Shown in pieces: positions 1 through 6,253 of a stretch of DNA of 10,648 nt (position 1 is its first letter; every line of letters begins with the position of its first letter). The DNA comes from Bacillota bacterium (GTDB taxonomy: Bacteria; Bacillota; Clostridia; Christensenellales; Aristaeellaceae): NCBI GenBank assembly GCA_023443705.1, contig JAEZTD010000253.1, forward strand, positions 1 through 10,648, in the 5' to 3' direction. The notes under the pieces were generated by a model, which saw only the letters and a program-made list of their open reading frames with translations, searched no databases and was not told the DNA's origin. The position numbers and the translations under genes are program-made.

Positions 1-285
1 GGGCAGGGCCTGAAGCCGGGCGGACAGGGCGGCGGGCAGGGGTTGGGTCGGGGCGGCACGGGGTGGCAGCAAGGATCGGGCCGGCAACAGGGGTCAGGCC
101 TGCAGACCTCCGGCCAAGGCGGATTCCACGGCGGCGTGGGCCTGGGCGGGGTGGGACGGCAGGGCTCCGGGCGGCAGGCGTCCGGCCAGGGCGGGTTGGG
201 CCAGGGCGGCGGGTCGGGACGGCAGGGATCCGGGCAGGGCGGCGGGCAGGCATTTCGGCACCGCCTCCAATCAATCTGTGGATAG
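1..285 (+). CDS. 3' end of a Gly/Gln/Ser-rich low-complexity protein (partial, uncertain)
   Basis: The frame is open from the window edge to a TAG at 283-285, giving about 94 residues dominated by Gly, Gln, Ser and Arg, with recurring RQGSG (or RQQGSG) and SGQGG motifs and a short non-repetitive tail ending RHRLQSICG. Exact nucleotide repeats recur at distances that are multiples of three (63 and 210 bp), which fits a repeat-expanded coding sequence. No start codon or upstream domain is visible, so the family cannot be named; a Gly-rich C-terminal tail of a larger protein is possible. The same DNA is also open in a second + frame (to 356) and on the minus strand (Pro/Arg-rich), because it contains very little A or T. 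The + frame is preferred only because its stop lies just before the next promoter on the same strand. No terminator with a T-run follows it. Confidence that this frame is the real one is low. Confidence 0.35.
   Translation, partial: GQGLKPGGQGGGQGLGRGGTGWQQGSGRQQGSGLQTSGQGGFHGGVGLGGVGRQGSGRQASGQGGLGQGGGSGRQGSGQGGGQAFRHRLQSICG
25..250. repeat. G-rich imperfect repeat tract
   Basis: The tract is made of variants of GGCAGGG/GGCGGG words. A 16-base copy, CAGGGCGGCGGGCAGG, occurs at 25-40 and again at 235-250. GGGACGGCAGGG occurs at 153-164 and again at 216-227. Both spacings keep the reading frame. The + strand is heavily biased toward G over C, unlike the neighbouring genes. Confidence 0.7.
189..246 (+). 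other. Potential G-quadruplex cluster
   Basis: Ten runs of GGG follow one another with loops of one to six bases (runs begin at 189, 193, 198, 204, 211, 216, 225, 232, 237 and 244). A second cluster at 27-53 has five runs with loops of 4, 2, 2 and 2. Both satisfy the usual four-tract, loop-of-seven-or-less rule on the + strand. Whether they fold in the cell is not known from sequence. Confidence 0.5.
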
Positions 286-330
286 AGCCACATGTTTCAT
301 CATCCTTTCGCCGCGTACAATGCGCGGCTA

Positions 331-400
331 CGCCATCCTACGCAAATCCAGCTTGACAGGTTCCGCGCCATCCTATAGAATAAAATCAATTGAATAGGAT
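331..400. promoter_or_regulatory. Repeated element around the gcv promoter (possible operator)
   Basis: CGCCATCCTA occurs at 331-340 and again, identically, at 366-375. The copies are 35 bp apart, one upstream of the -35 box and one inside the spacer reaching the -10 box. ATAGGAT at 394-400 is the exact inverted complement of ATCCTAT at 370-376, so the second copy also forms an inverted repeat across the -10 and start region. The placement suits a protein binding site, but I do not recognise the motif as belonging to a known regulator. Confidence 0.3.
353..381 (+). promoter_or_regulatory. Promoter of the glycine riboswitch-gcv operon
   Basis: A perfect TTGACA -35 box (353-358) is followed after 17 bp by TAGAAT (376-381), one mismatch from the sigma-A consensus. 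The predicted start near 388 leaves about 20 nt before the first aptamer. This is the only good promoter seen between the upstream frame and gcvT. Confidence 0.8.
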
Positions 401-408
401 CGGAAGAC

Positions 409-482
409 GATTCCGGGAGAGACCGCCGCCGCGGCGCCGAAGGGGAACGCGCAAAAAACTCTCAGGCAAAAGGACCGGAGTC
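409..482 (+). promoter_or_regulatory. Glycine riboswitch, aptamer 1
   Basis: A P1 helix of eight pairs is formed by 409-416 with 475-482 (one G-U). Inside it GAGAG (417-421) pairs with CTCTC (459-463). The conserved single-stranded signatures of the glycine riboswitch are present: CCGAAGGGGAA after the second hairpin and CTCAGGCAAAAGGAC near the 3' end. An eight-base linker separates it from the second aptamer, the short spacing typical of tandem gcvT-type switches. No terminator lies between the two, so the aptamers should serve one expression platform. Confidence 0.93.
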
Positions 483-490
483 TGACGACA

Positions 491-568
491 CTCTGTAAAG
501 TCGATCAATTCGACACCGAAGAAGCAATCCCGGCGTGCCGGGAGAATCTTTCAGGTAACTGGACAGAG
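491..568 (+). promoter_or_regulatory. Glycine riboswitch, aptamer 2
   Basis: P1 is CTCTGT (491-496) with ACAGAG (563-568). AAAG (497-500) pairs with CTTT (548-551), GTCGA pairs with TCGAC (500-504/510-514), and TCCCGG pairs with CCGGGA (528-533/538-543). The family signatures ACCGAAGAAGCAA and TTTCAGGTAACTGGACAGAG are present. The last three bases of P1 (566-568) are also the first three of the terminator stem, so ligand-stabilised P1 and the full terminator compete. That is the arrangement expected of a glycine-activated (ON) switch, as known for gcvT leaders in Bacillus; the direction here is inferred. Confidence 0.93.
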
Positions 569-598
569 GCGCACCTTTTTGTGGTGCGCCTCTTTTTT
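566..598 (+). terminator. Riboswitch expression-platform terminator
   Basis: A 10-bp perfect stem GAGGCGCACC/GGTGCGCCTC (566-575/583-592) with a 7-nt loop is followed directly by six T (593-598). It lies between aptamer 2 and gcvT and overlaps the 3' strand of aptamer-2 P1 by three bases. Confidence 0.92.
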
Positions 599-684
599 CG
601 TCCAGTTCCGGCGGCGGGAAAAGAGATTCGCGAATCGCCCCGGAAAACCAGCTCGCTTGCACAATGATTGGGGGAGGAATGGAT

Positions 685-1770
685 ATGGAACTCAAAACCC
701 CGCTGTATGCACTGCACGTCGCCGCGGGCGGACGCATGGTGCTCTTCGCGGGATACCTGCTGCCGGTGCAGTACTCGGGCGGCGTCATCCAGGAGCACAT
801 GGCGGTGCGGCAGAAGATGGGCCTTTTCGACGTGTCCCACATGGGCGAAGTGCGGTTTGAAGGGCCGGATGCGCTTGAAAACCTCAACCGCCTGATGACG
901 AACGACTTTTCCGGCATGGGCATCGGGCAGGTGCGCTACTCCCCAATGCTGAACGACGAGGGCGGCATTTTGGACGACTTGATCGTCTACCGCCTGGCGG
1001 AAGAGAAATACATGGTGGTGGTCAACGCCGCAAACCGTGAGAAGGACGTGAATTGGATGAAGGCGCATCGCTTCGGCGACTGCGCCGTCTCCGACGTGTC
1101 GGACGACATCGCCCAGCTCGCGCTGCAGGGCCCCGCAGCAAAGGCGCTGATCGCGTCGCTGACCCCGGCGGATCAGATCCCGCAAAAATACTACTGGTTC
1201 ACCGAGCGCGCCAGCGTGGGCGGCATCGACTGCCTCCTGTCCCGCACCGGCTACACCGGCGAATTCGGCTACGAGCTGTACGTGAAGTCCGAAGACGCGC
1301 CCGCGCTGTGGACGCTTCTATTGGAGGAGGGCCGGGAGGCGGGCCTTATCCCCTGCGGCCTCGGCGCCCGGGATACGCTGCGCCTTGAAGCCGGGATGCC
1401 GCTCTACGGTCACGAGATGGACGAAACCGTCTCGCCCCTCGAAACCGGCCTCGCTTGGGCGGTCAAGGCCGAAACCCACGGCTTCATCGGCCGGGAGGCG
1501 ATGCTCGAAAAGGGCGCGCCCCGCGCGCGGATCGGGCTTAAGGCCACCGGCAAGGGCATCCTGCGGGAGCACCAGGCGGTGTTCCGGGATGGAAAACCCA
1601 TCGGCCAGAACACCAGCGGCACGCTGCTCCCCTTCATCGGCTCAGCCTGCGCGATGGCGCTGGTTGAAAATGGCAGCGTTCAGGTGGGAGACTCGGTGGA
1701 GGTGGACGTGCGCGGGCGCATGGTCGCCGCGGAAGTCGTTCCGCTGCCGTTCTACAACCGCGCAAAGTAA
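685..1770 (+). CDS. gcvT: Glycine cleavage system T protein (aminomethyltransferase)
   Basis: This protein transfers the methylene carbon from the aminomethyl-lipoyl arm of GcvH to tetrahydrofolate, releasing ammonia and making 5,10-methylene-THF in the cytoplasm. The protein has 361 residues, normal for the family. The N-terminus MELKTPLYALHVAAGGRMV and the stretches FDVSHMGE (48-55), TNDFSG (72-77), the GGILDDLIVY block with the folate-contacting Asp (97 or 98), SRTGYTGEFGYEL, GLGARDTLRLEAGMPLYGHEMD and the C-terminal FYNR are all diagnostic. The start is set by GGAGG at 673-677, seven bases before ATG 685. In-frame ATGs at 664 and 679 lie in front of or on top of that site and would lack a ribosome binding site. 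It is first in a gcvT-gcvH-gcvPA-gcvPB operon under the glycine riboswitch. No defect is visible. Confidence 0.97.
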   Translation: MELKTPLYALHVAAGGRMVLFAGYLLPVQYSGGVIQEHMAVRQKMGLFDVSHMGEVRFEGPDALENLNRLMTNDFSGMGIGQVRYSPMLNDEGGILDDLIVYRLAEEKYMVVVNAANREKDVNWMKAHRFGDCAVSDVSDDIAQLALQGPAAKALIASLTPADQIPQKYYWFTERASVGGIDCLLSRTGYTGEFGYELYVKSEDAPALWTLLLEEGREAGLIPCGLGARDTLRLEAGMPLYGHEMDETVSPLETGLAWAVKAETHGFIGREAMLEKGAPRARIGLKATGKGILREHQAVFRDGKPIGQNTSGTLLPFIGSACAMALVENGSVQVGDSVEVDVRGRMVAAEVVPLPFYNRAK

Positions 1771-1787
1771 CGCCTAGCCCTCACCCT

Positions 1788-1815
1788 GCGTATCCCACGG
1801 GACACGCCAATTTTT
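1788..1815 (+). other. Intercistronic hairpin between gcvT and gcvH
   Basis: GCGT (1788-1791) pairs with ACGC (1804-1807) and TCC (1793-1795) with GGA (1800-1802), with one A/C mismatch and a 4-nt loop. Five T (1811-1815) follow after CAA. It resembles a weak terminator or a processing or stability element in the only sizeable gap (70 bp) of the operon. Confidence 0.3.
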
Positions 1816-1840
1816 GATATTAATATAGGAGGTCTCCGCC

Positions 1841-2221
1841 ATGAACACGCCCGAAAACCTCAAATACTCCAAGTCTCACGAATGGCTCGAAATCCTGCCG
1901 GACGGCGCCGCGCGCATTGGCATCACCGACTTTGCGCAGTCTCAGCTGGGCGACATCGTATTTGTAAACCTGCCGGGCCCCGGCGACGAGGTGACCACCG
2001 GCGGCAGGCTGGCCGACGTGGAATCGGTCAAGGCGGTTTCGGACATCTTCAGCCCCGTGTCGGGCCGAGTGCGCGAGGTCAACGAAGCGCTGGGCGACAC
2101 CCCCGAGGCCATCAACCAGAACCCTTACGACACCTGGCTGGCCGTGATCGAGGACGTGGGTGAAACCGAGGAACTCCTGGACGCCGCGGCCTACGCCGCC
2201 TTCTGCGAGGAGGAGGGCTGA
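1841..2221 (+). CDS. gcvH: Glycine cleavage system H protein (lipoyl carrier)
   Basis: GcvH carries the aminomethyl group on a lipoyl-lysine arm between the P, T and L proteins. The protein has 126 residues, the family's usual size. The N-terminus shows KYSKSHEWLE (8-17), followed by IGITDFAQSQLGDIVFVNLP. The lipoylation site is Lys64 in ESVKAVSD (61-68), and the FSPVSG and NPY...W segments of the family follow. ATG 1841 is set by AGGAGGT (GGAGG at 1828-1832) with an eight-base gap. Its stop codon overlaps the gcvPA start by one base (TGATG), pointing to coupled translation. A lipoate ligase or octanoyltransferase is needed to activate it, and neither is encoded in the window. Confidence 0.97.
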   Translation: MNTPENLKYSKSHEWLEILPDGAARIGITDFAQSQLGDIVFVNLPGPGDEVTTGGRLADVESVKAVSDIFSPVSGRVREVNEALGDTPEAINQNPYDTWLAVIEDVGETEELLDAAAYAAFCEEEG

Positions 2222-3528
2222 TGGGCGGGTATCTGCCGTCGTCCGCCGCCGAACGGGCCGAGATGCTCCGGGAAATTGGCCTTCGCAGCCCCGCCGATCT
2301 GTACCGGGACGTGCCGAAGGCGCTTCAGATCGATCGGCTGAACATTCCGGATGGGCTTGGCGAACTGGAAGTCTCCCGCGAGATGCGCGCCATCGCGGCG
2401 AAAAACAAAATTTACCGCTCCGTCTTCCGGGGCGCGGGCGCTTACAACCACTACATCCCCGCCATCGTCCGGTCGGTGACCACGAAAGAGGAATTCGTCA
2501 TCGCCTACACCCCCTATCAGGCGGAGATCAGCCAGGGCATCCTGCAATCCATTTTCGAATACCAGACCCTCGTGTGCGAGCTGACCGGCCTTGACGCCTC
2601 CAACGCCTCGGTCTACGACGGCGCCACCGCCGCCGCGGAAGCCGTCGCCATGTGCTGCGACAAAAAGCGCCCCCGTGCGCTGGTGACCGAGAGCGCAAAC
2701 CCGGAGATCCGCCGCGTCCTCGAAACCTACCTCGCCGGTTACGGTTACCGTCTGGAAACCGTACCGGAGGCGGACGGTCGCGTGGATCTGGACGCGCTGA
2801 AGGGGCTTCTGGGCCAAGACGCCGCCTGCCTTGTCATGCAGTCCCCCAACTTCTATGGCCTGATCGAGGATGTGGAAAGCGCCGCGGCGCTGGTTCACGG
2901 CACGGGCGCGAAGCTGGTCCTCTCCTTGAACCCCATCGCCGGCGCACTGTACAAGTCCGCTGGTGAGCTGGGCGCGGACATCTCGGTGGGCGACGGCCAA
3001 CCGCTGGGCATGCCGCTGTCCTTCGGCGGGCCGTACCTGGGCTTCATGGCCGCGAAGGCCGACATGATGCGAAAGCTCCCGGGCCGCATCGTCGGTGAAA
3101 CCACGGACAAAGAAGGCCGCCGCGCCTTCGTCCTGACGCTGCAAGCCCGCGAGCAGCACATCCGAAGGGAAAAAGCGGGCAGCAACATCTGCTCCAACCA
3201 GGCGCTCTGCGCGATGACCGCCTCGGTCTACGCGGCGGCGCTGGGCGCGGAAGGGCTGACCGAGGTCGCCCGGCAGTGCCACGCCCGGGCGGAATACCTC
3301 GCCGCGCGCCTCGCGGAGATTGGCTACCCGCGGCGGCATGGCGGCGCGTTCTTCCATGAATTCCTGACGGAGTGCCCCGTTCCCGCCGAACGTGCCCTCG
3401 CAGCCCTTTCCGAAAAGGGCATTCTGGGCGGTCTTCCGGCAGCGGGCGGCATCCTGTGGTGCGCCACCGAGATGAATTCAAAGGCCGACATGGACGAGCT
3501 GGTTGAAATCCTGAAGGGGGTGCGCTGA
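2221..3528 (+). CDS. gcvPA: Glycine dehydrogenase (decarboxylating), subunit 1
   Basis: This is the N-terminal half of the P protein, which in Bacillota and Thermotogota is a separate polypeptide pairing with GcvPB to decarboxylate glycine and load the methylamine onto lipoyl-GcvH. It has 435 residues, close to the usual size of about 440-450. Hallmarks are GYLPSSAAERAEMLREIG (3-20), YNHYIPAIVRSV (75-86), the TPYQAEISQGILQSIFEYQT region, YDGATA (132-137), GDGQPLGMPLSFGGPYLG (257-274) and REQHIRREKAGSNICSNQAL (310-329). The PLP-binding lysine is not in this subunit but in GcvPB. The start overlaps the gcvH stop, with an AGGAGGG ribosome binding site inside the gcvH 3' end. Only two bases separate it from gcvPB. 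A long antisense reading frame here is a composition shadow. Confidence 0.97.
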   Translation: MGGYLPSSAAERAEMLREIGLRSPADLYRDVPKALQIDRLNIPDGLGELEVSREMRAIAAKNKIYRSVFRGAGAYNHYIPAIVRSVTTKEEFVIAYTPYQAEISQGILQSIFEYQTLVCELTGLDASNASVYDGATAAAEAVAMCCDKKRPRALVTESANPEIRRVLETYLAGYGYRLETVPEADGRVDLDALKGLLGQDAACLVMQSPNFYGLIEDVESAAALVHGTGAKLVLSLNPIAGALYKSAGELGADISVGDGQPLGMPLSFGGPYLGFMAAKADMMRKLPGRIVGETTDKEGRRAFVLTLQAREQHIRREKAGSNICSNQALCAMTASVYAAALGAEGLTEVARQCHARAEYLAARLAEIGYPRRHGGAFFHEFLTECPVPAERALAALSEKGILGGLPAAGGILWCATEMNSKADMDELVEILKGVR

Positions 3529-3530
3529 AT

Positions 3531-4967
3531 ATGAAGCTTCTGTTTGAAAAGGGCGCGCCCGGCCGCGGGCTTTCCATTCTCCCAAAGCTTGATGTTCCGG
3601 CCGTGTCCATCGACGAGTGCCTTCTTCGCAAGCGCCCCGCGCGTCTACCGTCCCTCAGCGAGACCGAGATCAGCCGCCACTACACCGCCCTCGCCGGGCG
3701 CACCCACGGCGTCAACGACGGGTTCTACCCGCTGGGCTCCTGCACGATGAAGTACAACCCCAAGATTGACGACGAGATGGCCACGCTGCCCGGCTTCACC
3801 GGCGCGCACCCGCTGCAGCCGGAGGAAGACGTTCAGGGTTCGCTCGAAATTCTGGACCGGCTGCGCGGCATCCTGTGCGAAGTGACCGGCATGGCGGACA
3901 TGACCTTTCAGCCCGCCGCCGGCGCGCACGGTGAGCAGACGGGGCTCCTCATGATCAAGGCCTATCATGCGGCGCGGGGCGACTTTGGCCGCACGAAGGT
4001 GATCGTTCCGGACTCCGCCCACGGCACCAACCCAGCCTCCGCCGCAATGGCCGGGATGCAGGTGGTGTCGATCCCCTCAGGCCCGGACGGCTGTGTGGAC
4101 CTCGTCGCCCTTCAAAAGGCGGTGGGGCCGGACACGGCGGGGCTGATGCTGACCAACCCCAACACGCTGGGCATCTTTGACAAGAACATCGTCGAGATCA
4201 CCCGAATCGTTCACGCGGCGGGCGGCCTCAACTACTACGACGGCGCGAACCTCAACGCCATCATGGGCATCGTGCGCCCCGGCGACATGGGCTTTGACGT
4301 GGTGCACCTGAACCTGCACAAGACCTTCGCCACCCCCCACGGGGGCGGCGGGCCGGGCGCGGGCGCGGTGGGCGTCAAAGAAATCCTCCAGCCCTTCCTG
4401 CCTGGCCCGCAGGTGGAAAAGACCGCGGGGGGCTACCGCCTCGCCATGCCGGAGTGCTCCATCGGCGCGGTAAAGTCGTTCTACGGAAACTTCCTGGTCG
4501 TGGTCAGGGCCCTCGCCTACGCGATGACGCTGGGCGCGGACGGCATGCCCCTCGCCGCGACGACGGCGGTCATGAACGCCAACTACATGATGGCGAAGCT
4601 CAAGACACGCTACGACATGGCCTCCGGCGAAATCTGCATGCACGAATTCGTGATGTCGCTGGAAAGGCTCAAAAAGGAAACTGGCGTCAGCGCGCTGGAC
4701 GTGGCGAAGGCCATTCTCGATCAGGGCATGCACCCGCCGACCATGTACTTCCCGATGATCGTACACGAAGCGCTGATGGTGGAGCCCACCGAAACCGAGT
4801 CCCGTGAGACGCTGGACGAAGCCGTCCGCGTGCTGATCGAGATCTACGATCGCGCCCATTCCGACCCGGAGCGCGTAAAGGCCTGCCCGGTCAACGCACC
4901 CATCGGCCGCCCGGACGAAGTGGCCGCCGCCCGGAACCCGCGCATCCGCTACCAGTTCCCGGACTGA
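3531..4967 (+). CDS. gcvPB: Glycine dehydrogenase (decarboxylating), subunit 2 (PLP-binding)
   Basis: This is the C-terminal half of the split P protein and carries pyridoxal phosphate. The protein has 478 residues, normal for the family. Visible signatures are PLGSCTMKYNPK (67-78), PAAGAHGEQTGLL (128-140), DSAHGTNPASAAMAG (161-175) and NLHKTFATPHGGGGPGAG (261-278), in which Lys264 is the expected Schiff-base lysine. The C-terminal part has MHEFV, MHPPTMYFP and EPTETES, all typical. It begins two bases after gcvPA, with AAGGGGGTG in the gcvPA 3' end as a somewhat distant ribosome binding site. It ends the operon; a strong terminator follows within 32 bp. The L protein (dihydrolipoamide dehydrogenase) gene is not adjacent and must be supplied from elsewhere. 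Confidence 0.97.
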   Translation: MKLLFEKGAPGRGLSILPKLDVPAVSIDECLLRKRPARLPSLSETEISRHYTALAGRTHGVNDGFYPLGSCTMKYNPKIDDEMATLPGFTGAHPLQPEEDVQGSLEILDRLRGILCEVTGMADMTFQPAAGAHGEQTGLLMIKAYHAARGDFGRTKVIVPDSAHGTNPASAAMAGMQVVSIPSGPDGCVDLVALQKAVGPDTAGLMLTNPNTLGIFDKNIVEITRIVHAAGGLNYYDGANLNAIMGIVRPGDMGFDVVHLNLHKTFATPHGGGGPGAGAVGVKEILQPFLPGPQVEKTAGGYRLAMPECSIGAVKSFYGNFLVVVRALAYAMTLGADGMPLAATTAVMNANYMMAKLKTRYDMASGEICMHEFVMSLERLKKETGVSALDVAKAILDQGMHPPTMYFPMIVHEALMVEPTETESRETLDEAVRVLIEIYDRAHSDPERVKACPVNAPIGRPDEVAAARNPRIRYQFPD

Positions 4968-4998
4968 GACGCCGACGGTAATCTTCAGCGGATTTTTG

Positions 4999-5035
4999 TT
5001 TGCGCCCCGCGCATATCGCGCGGGGCGCAAATTTT
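4999..5035 (+). terminator. Terminator of the gcv operon
   Basis: A 14-bp perfect stem (4999-5012 with 5018-5031, GCGCCCCGCGC at its core) with a 5-nt ATATC loop is followed by TTTT. The minus strand has no T-run beyond the stem, so it acts rightward only. Confidence 0.93.
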
Positions 5036-5074
5036 GTCTCCGCCCCCGATATGCGCGAAGAATTCAAAATGCGC

Positions 5075-5083
5075 TGGTATAAT
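5075..5083 (+). promoter_or_regulatory. Extended -10 promoter of lrgAB
   Basis: TGG-TATAAT is a perfect extended -10 element (TG at 5075-5076, TATAAT at 5078-5083). No recognisable -35 box lies 16-18 bp upstream, which is common for extended -10 promoters. The predicted start near 5090 gives a leader of about 25 nt before the GTG start of lrgA. It sits right after the gcv terminator, so lrgAB should be transcribed independently. Confidence 0.7.
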
Positions 5084-5114
5084 GGCTCATATACGGTTTC
5101 GGGAGCGTGGGCCT

Positions 5115-5477
5115 GTGAAGCTTGTCCGGCAATTTCTCATAATCGCGTCCATTTCCTTTCTGGGCGAGGGGCTCAGGGCGCTGATCCCCTTCCCCATCCC
5201 CGCCAGCGTGTACGGGCTGATCCTGATGTTCACGGCGCTGTGCCTGGGCATTGTTAAACCCCGCCAGGTAAACGACGCCGCGCGCTTTCTCATCGAAATC
5301 ATGCCGGTGATGTTCATCCCTGCGGCGGTGGGCCTTCTGGAGTCCTGGGAAACGCTGCGGCCGGTGATCCTGCCGGTGGGCGTCATCACGGTGGTCTCCA
5401 CCGTCGTCGTCATGGCGGTCACCGGTCACGCCACCCAGGCCGTCATCCTCTTCAGGGAAAAGAGGGCGAAGAAATGA
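5115..5477 (+). CDS. lrgA: LrgA/CidA family membrane protein
   Basis: This is a small polytopic inner-membrane protein of the CidA/LrgA (holin-like) family. The 120 residues hold four likely membrane segments, roughly 5-24, 27-47, 57-77 and 84-105, with the family block IPFPIPASVYGLILMF (24-39) and a basic C-terminal tail ending REKRAKK. The GTG start at 5115 is chosen because GGGAG (5101-5105) lies nine bases ahead and the homologous sequence begins there; a longer reading from 5034 would start on the far edge of the gcv terminator and upstream of the promoter. It overlaps lrgB by four bases (ATGA). In staphylococci such pairs modulate autolysis, while the B. subtilis pair PftAB facilitates pyruvate transport; the role here is not decidable from sequence. 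No LytSR two-component genes are in the window. Confidence 0.9.
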   Translation: MKLVRQFLIIASISFLGEGLRALIPFPIPASVYGLILMFTALCLGIVKPRQVNDAARFLIEIMPVMFIPAAVGLLESWETLRPVILPVGVITVVSTVVVMAVTGHATQAVILFREKRAKK

Positions 5478-6166
5478 ATGCTTTTTTCACCGAGTCCGTG
5501 TACTTTGGCGTGGTGCTGAGCCTCGCCGCTTACGAGATCGGAAGGCTTTTGCAGCTCCGCTTCCGCCTCGCGGTTCTGAACCCGCTCTTGATCGCGATCC
5601 TCCTGACCACCGCCGCCGTCTGTGTTCTGGGCGTGGACTACAAAAGCTACTATGCGGGGGCGAAGTACATTTCCTACCTTCTAACCCCGGCGACGGTCTG
5701 CCTCGCCGTGCCTCTCTATGAACAGCTGGCGCTGCTCCGCCGAAACCTCGCGGCGCTGGCGGCGGGCATCCTGTCGGGGGTACTGGCCAGCTTCGTCTCG
5801 GTGCTGGCGCTTTCAAAGCTGTTCCACCTGAGCCACGCAGAATACGTGACGCTTCTGCCCAAGTCCATCACCACCGCCATCGGAATCGGCGTCAGCGAAT
5901 CGCTGGGCGGCATCGCGTCCATCACCGTGGCGGTGATCATCGTTACCGGAATCCTGGGCAACGTGATCGCGGAAGCGCTTTTTCGCATGCTGCGCATTCG
6001 CCACCCCATCGCGAAAGGGCTCTCGCTGGGCACCGCCGCCCACGCCGTCGGCACCGCACGGGCGATGGAGATCGGCGAGGTTGAGGGTGCCATGAGCTCG
6101 CTCGCCATCACCGTGTGCGGCCTTTTGACCGCCGCCGCCGCGTCGTTCTTCGCGCAGTTCCTTTAG
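5474..6166 (+). CDS. lrgB: LrgB/CidB family membrane protein
   Basis: LrgB is the partner of LrgA and probably forms a membrane complex with it. The protein has 230 residues, the normal family length, with about six or seven hydrophobic segments. The conserved C-terminal half reads LLPKSITTAIGIGVSES (about 126-142), then ASITVAVIIVTGILGNVIAE, then HPIAKGLSLGTAAHAVGTAR and the AMEIGEVEGAMSSLAI stretch, all close to consensus. The ATG overlaps the lrgA stop (ATGA), with AGAGGG just upstream, so the two are translationally coupled. An intrinsic terminator follows about 60 bp downstream, making this a two-gene operon. A pyruvate-exchange role (as for PftB) would fit beside a glycine/serine C1 operon, but that is inference. 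Confidence 0.93.
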   Translation: MNAFFTESVYFGVVLSLAAYEIGRLLQLRFRLAVLNPLLIAILLTTAAVCVLGVDYKSYYAGAKYISYLLTPATVCLAVPLYEQLALLRRNLAALAAGILSGVLASFVSVLALSKLFHLSHAEYVTLLPKSITTAIGIGVSESLGGIASITVAVIIVTGILGNVIAEALFRMLRIRHPIAKGLSLGTAAHAVGTARAMEIGEVEGAMSSLAITVCGLLTAAAASFFAQFL

Positions 6167-6225
6167 TTCAAACGCCCTTCAATAACACTATCCAGCTTAC
6201 CACCCGTAGACCGGCCTTTTCCCCG

Positions 6226-6253
6226 GCGGGAGTGCTTTTGCTCCCGCTTTTTT
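6226..6253 (+). terminator. Terminator of lrgAB
   Basis: GCGGGAG (6226-6232) pairs with CTCCCGC (6241-6247) around an 8-nt loop and is followed by six T (6248-6253). An alternative perfect 8-bp inverted repeat, GCTTTTGC (6234-6241) with GCAAAAGC (6258-6265), uses the terminator loop and is incompatible with the base of its stem. Confidence 0.88.

Noticed and set aside
664..684. Longer gcvT with seven extra N-terminal codons
   Set aside because: The GGAGG at 673-677 would lie inside the coding region, and homologous proteins begin at the MELKTPLY segment.
462..1185. Minus-strand open frames across the riboswitch and gcvT
   Set aside because: They run through the conserved aptamer, the terminator and the gcvT coding sequence and have no recognisable protein features.
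2191..3357. 388-codon minus-strand open frame opposite gcvPA
   Set aside because: It is a GC-bias shadow: the + frame is an unmistakable, complete gcvPA, and the antisense translation shows no known motif. The same holds for the long minus frames at 4077-5030 (opposite gcvPB) and 9616-10437 (opposite the alkD-type gene).
5034..5114. Longer lrgA starting at a TTG
   Set aside because: That start abuts the gcv terminator and lies upstream of the TGGTATAAT promoter, and the extra residues are not like the family.
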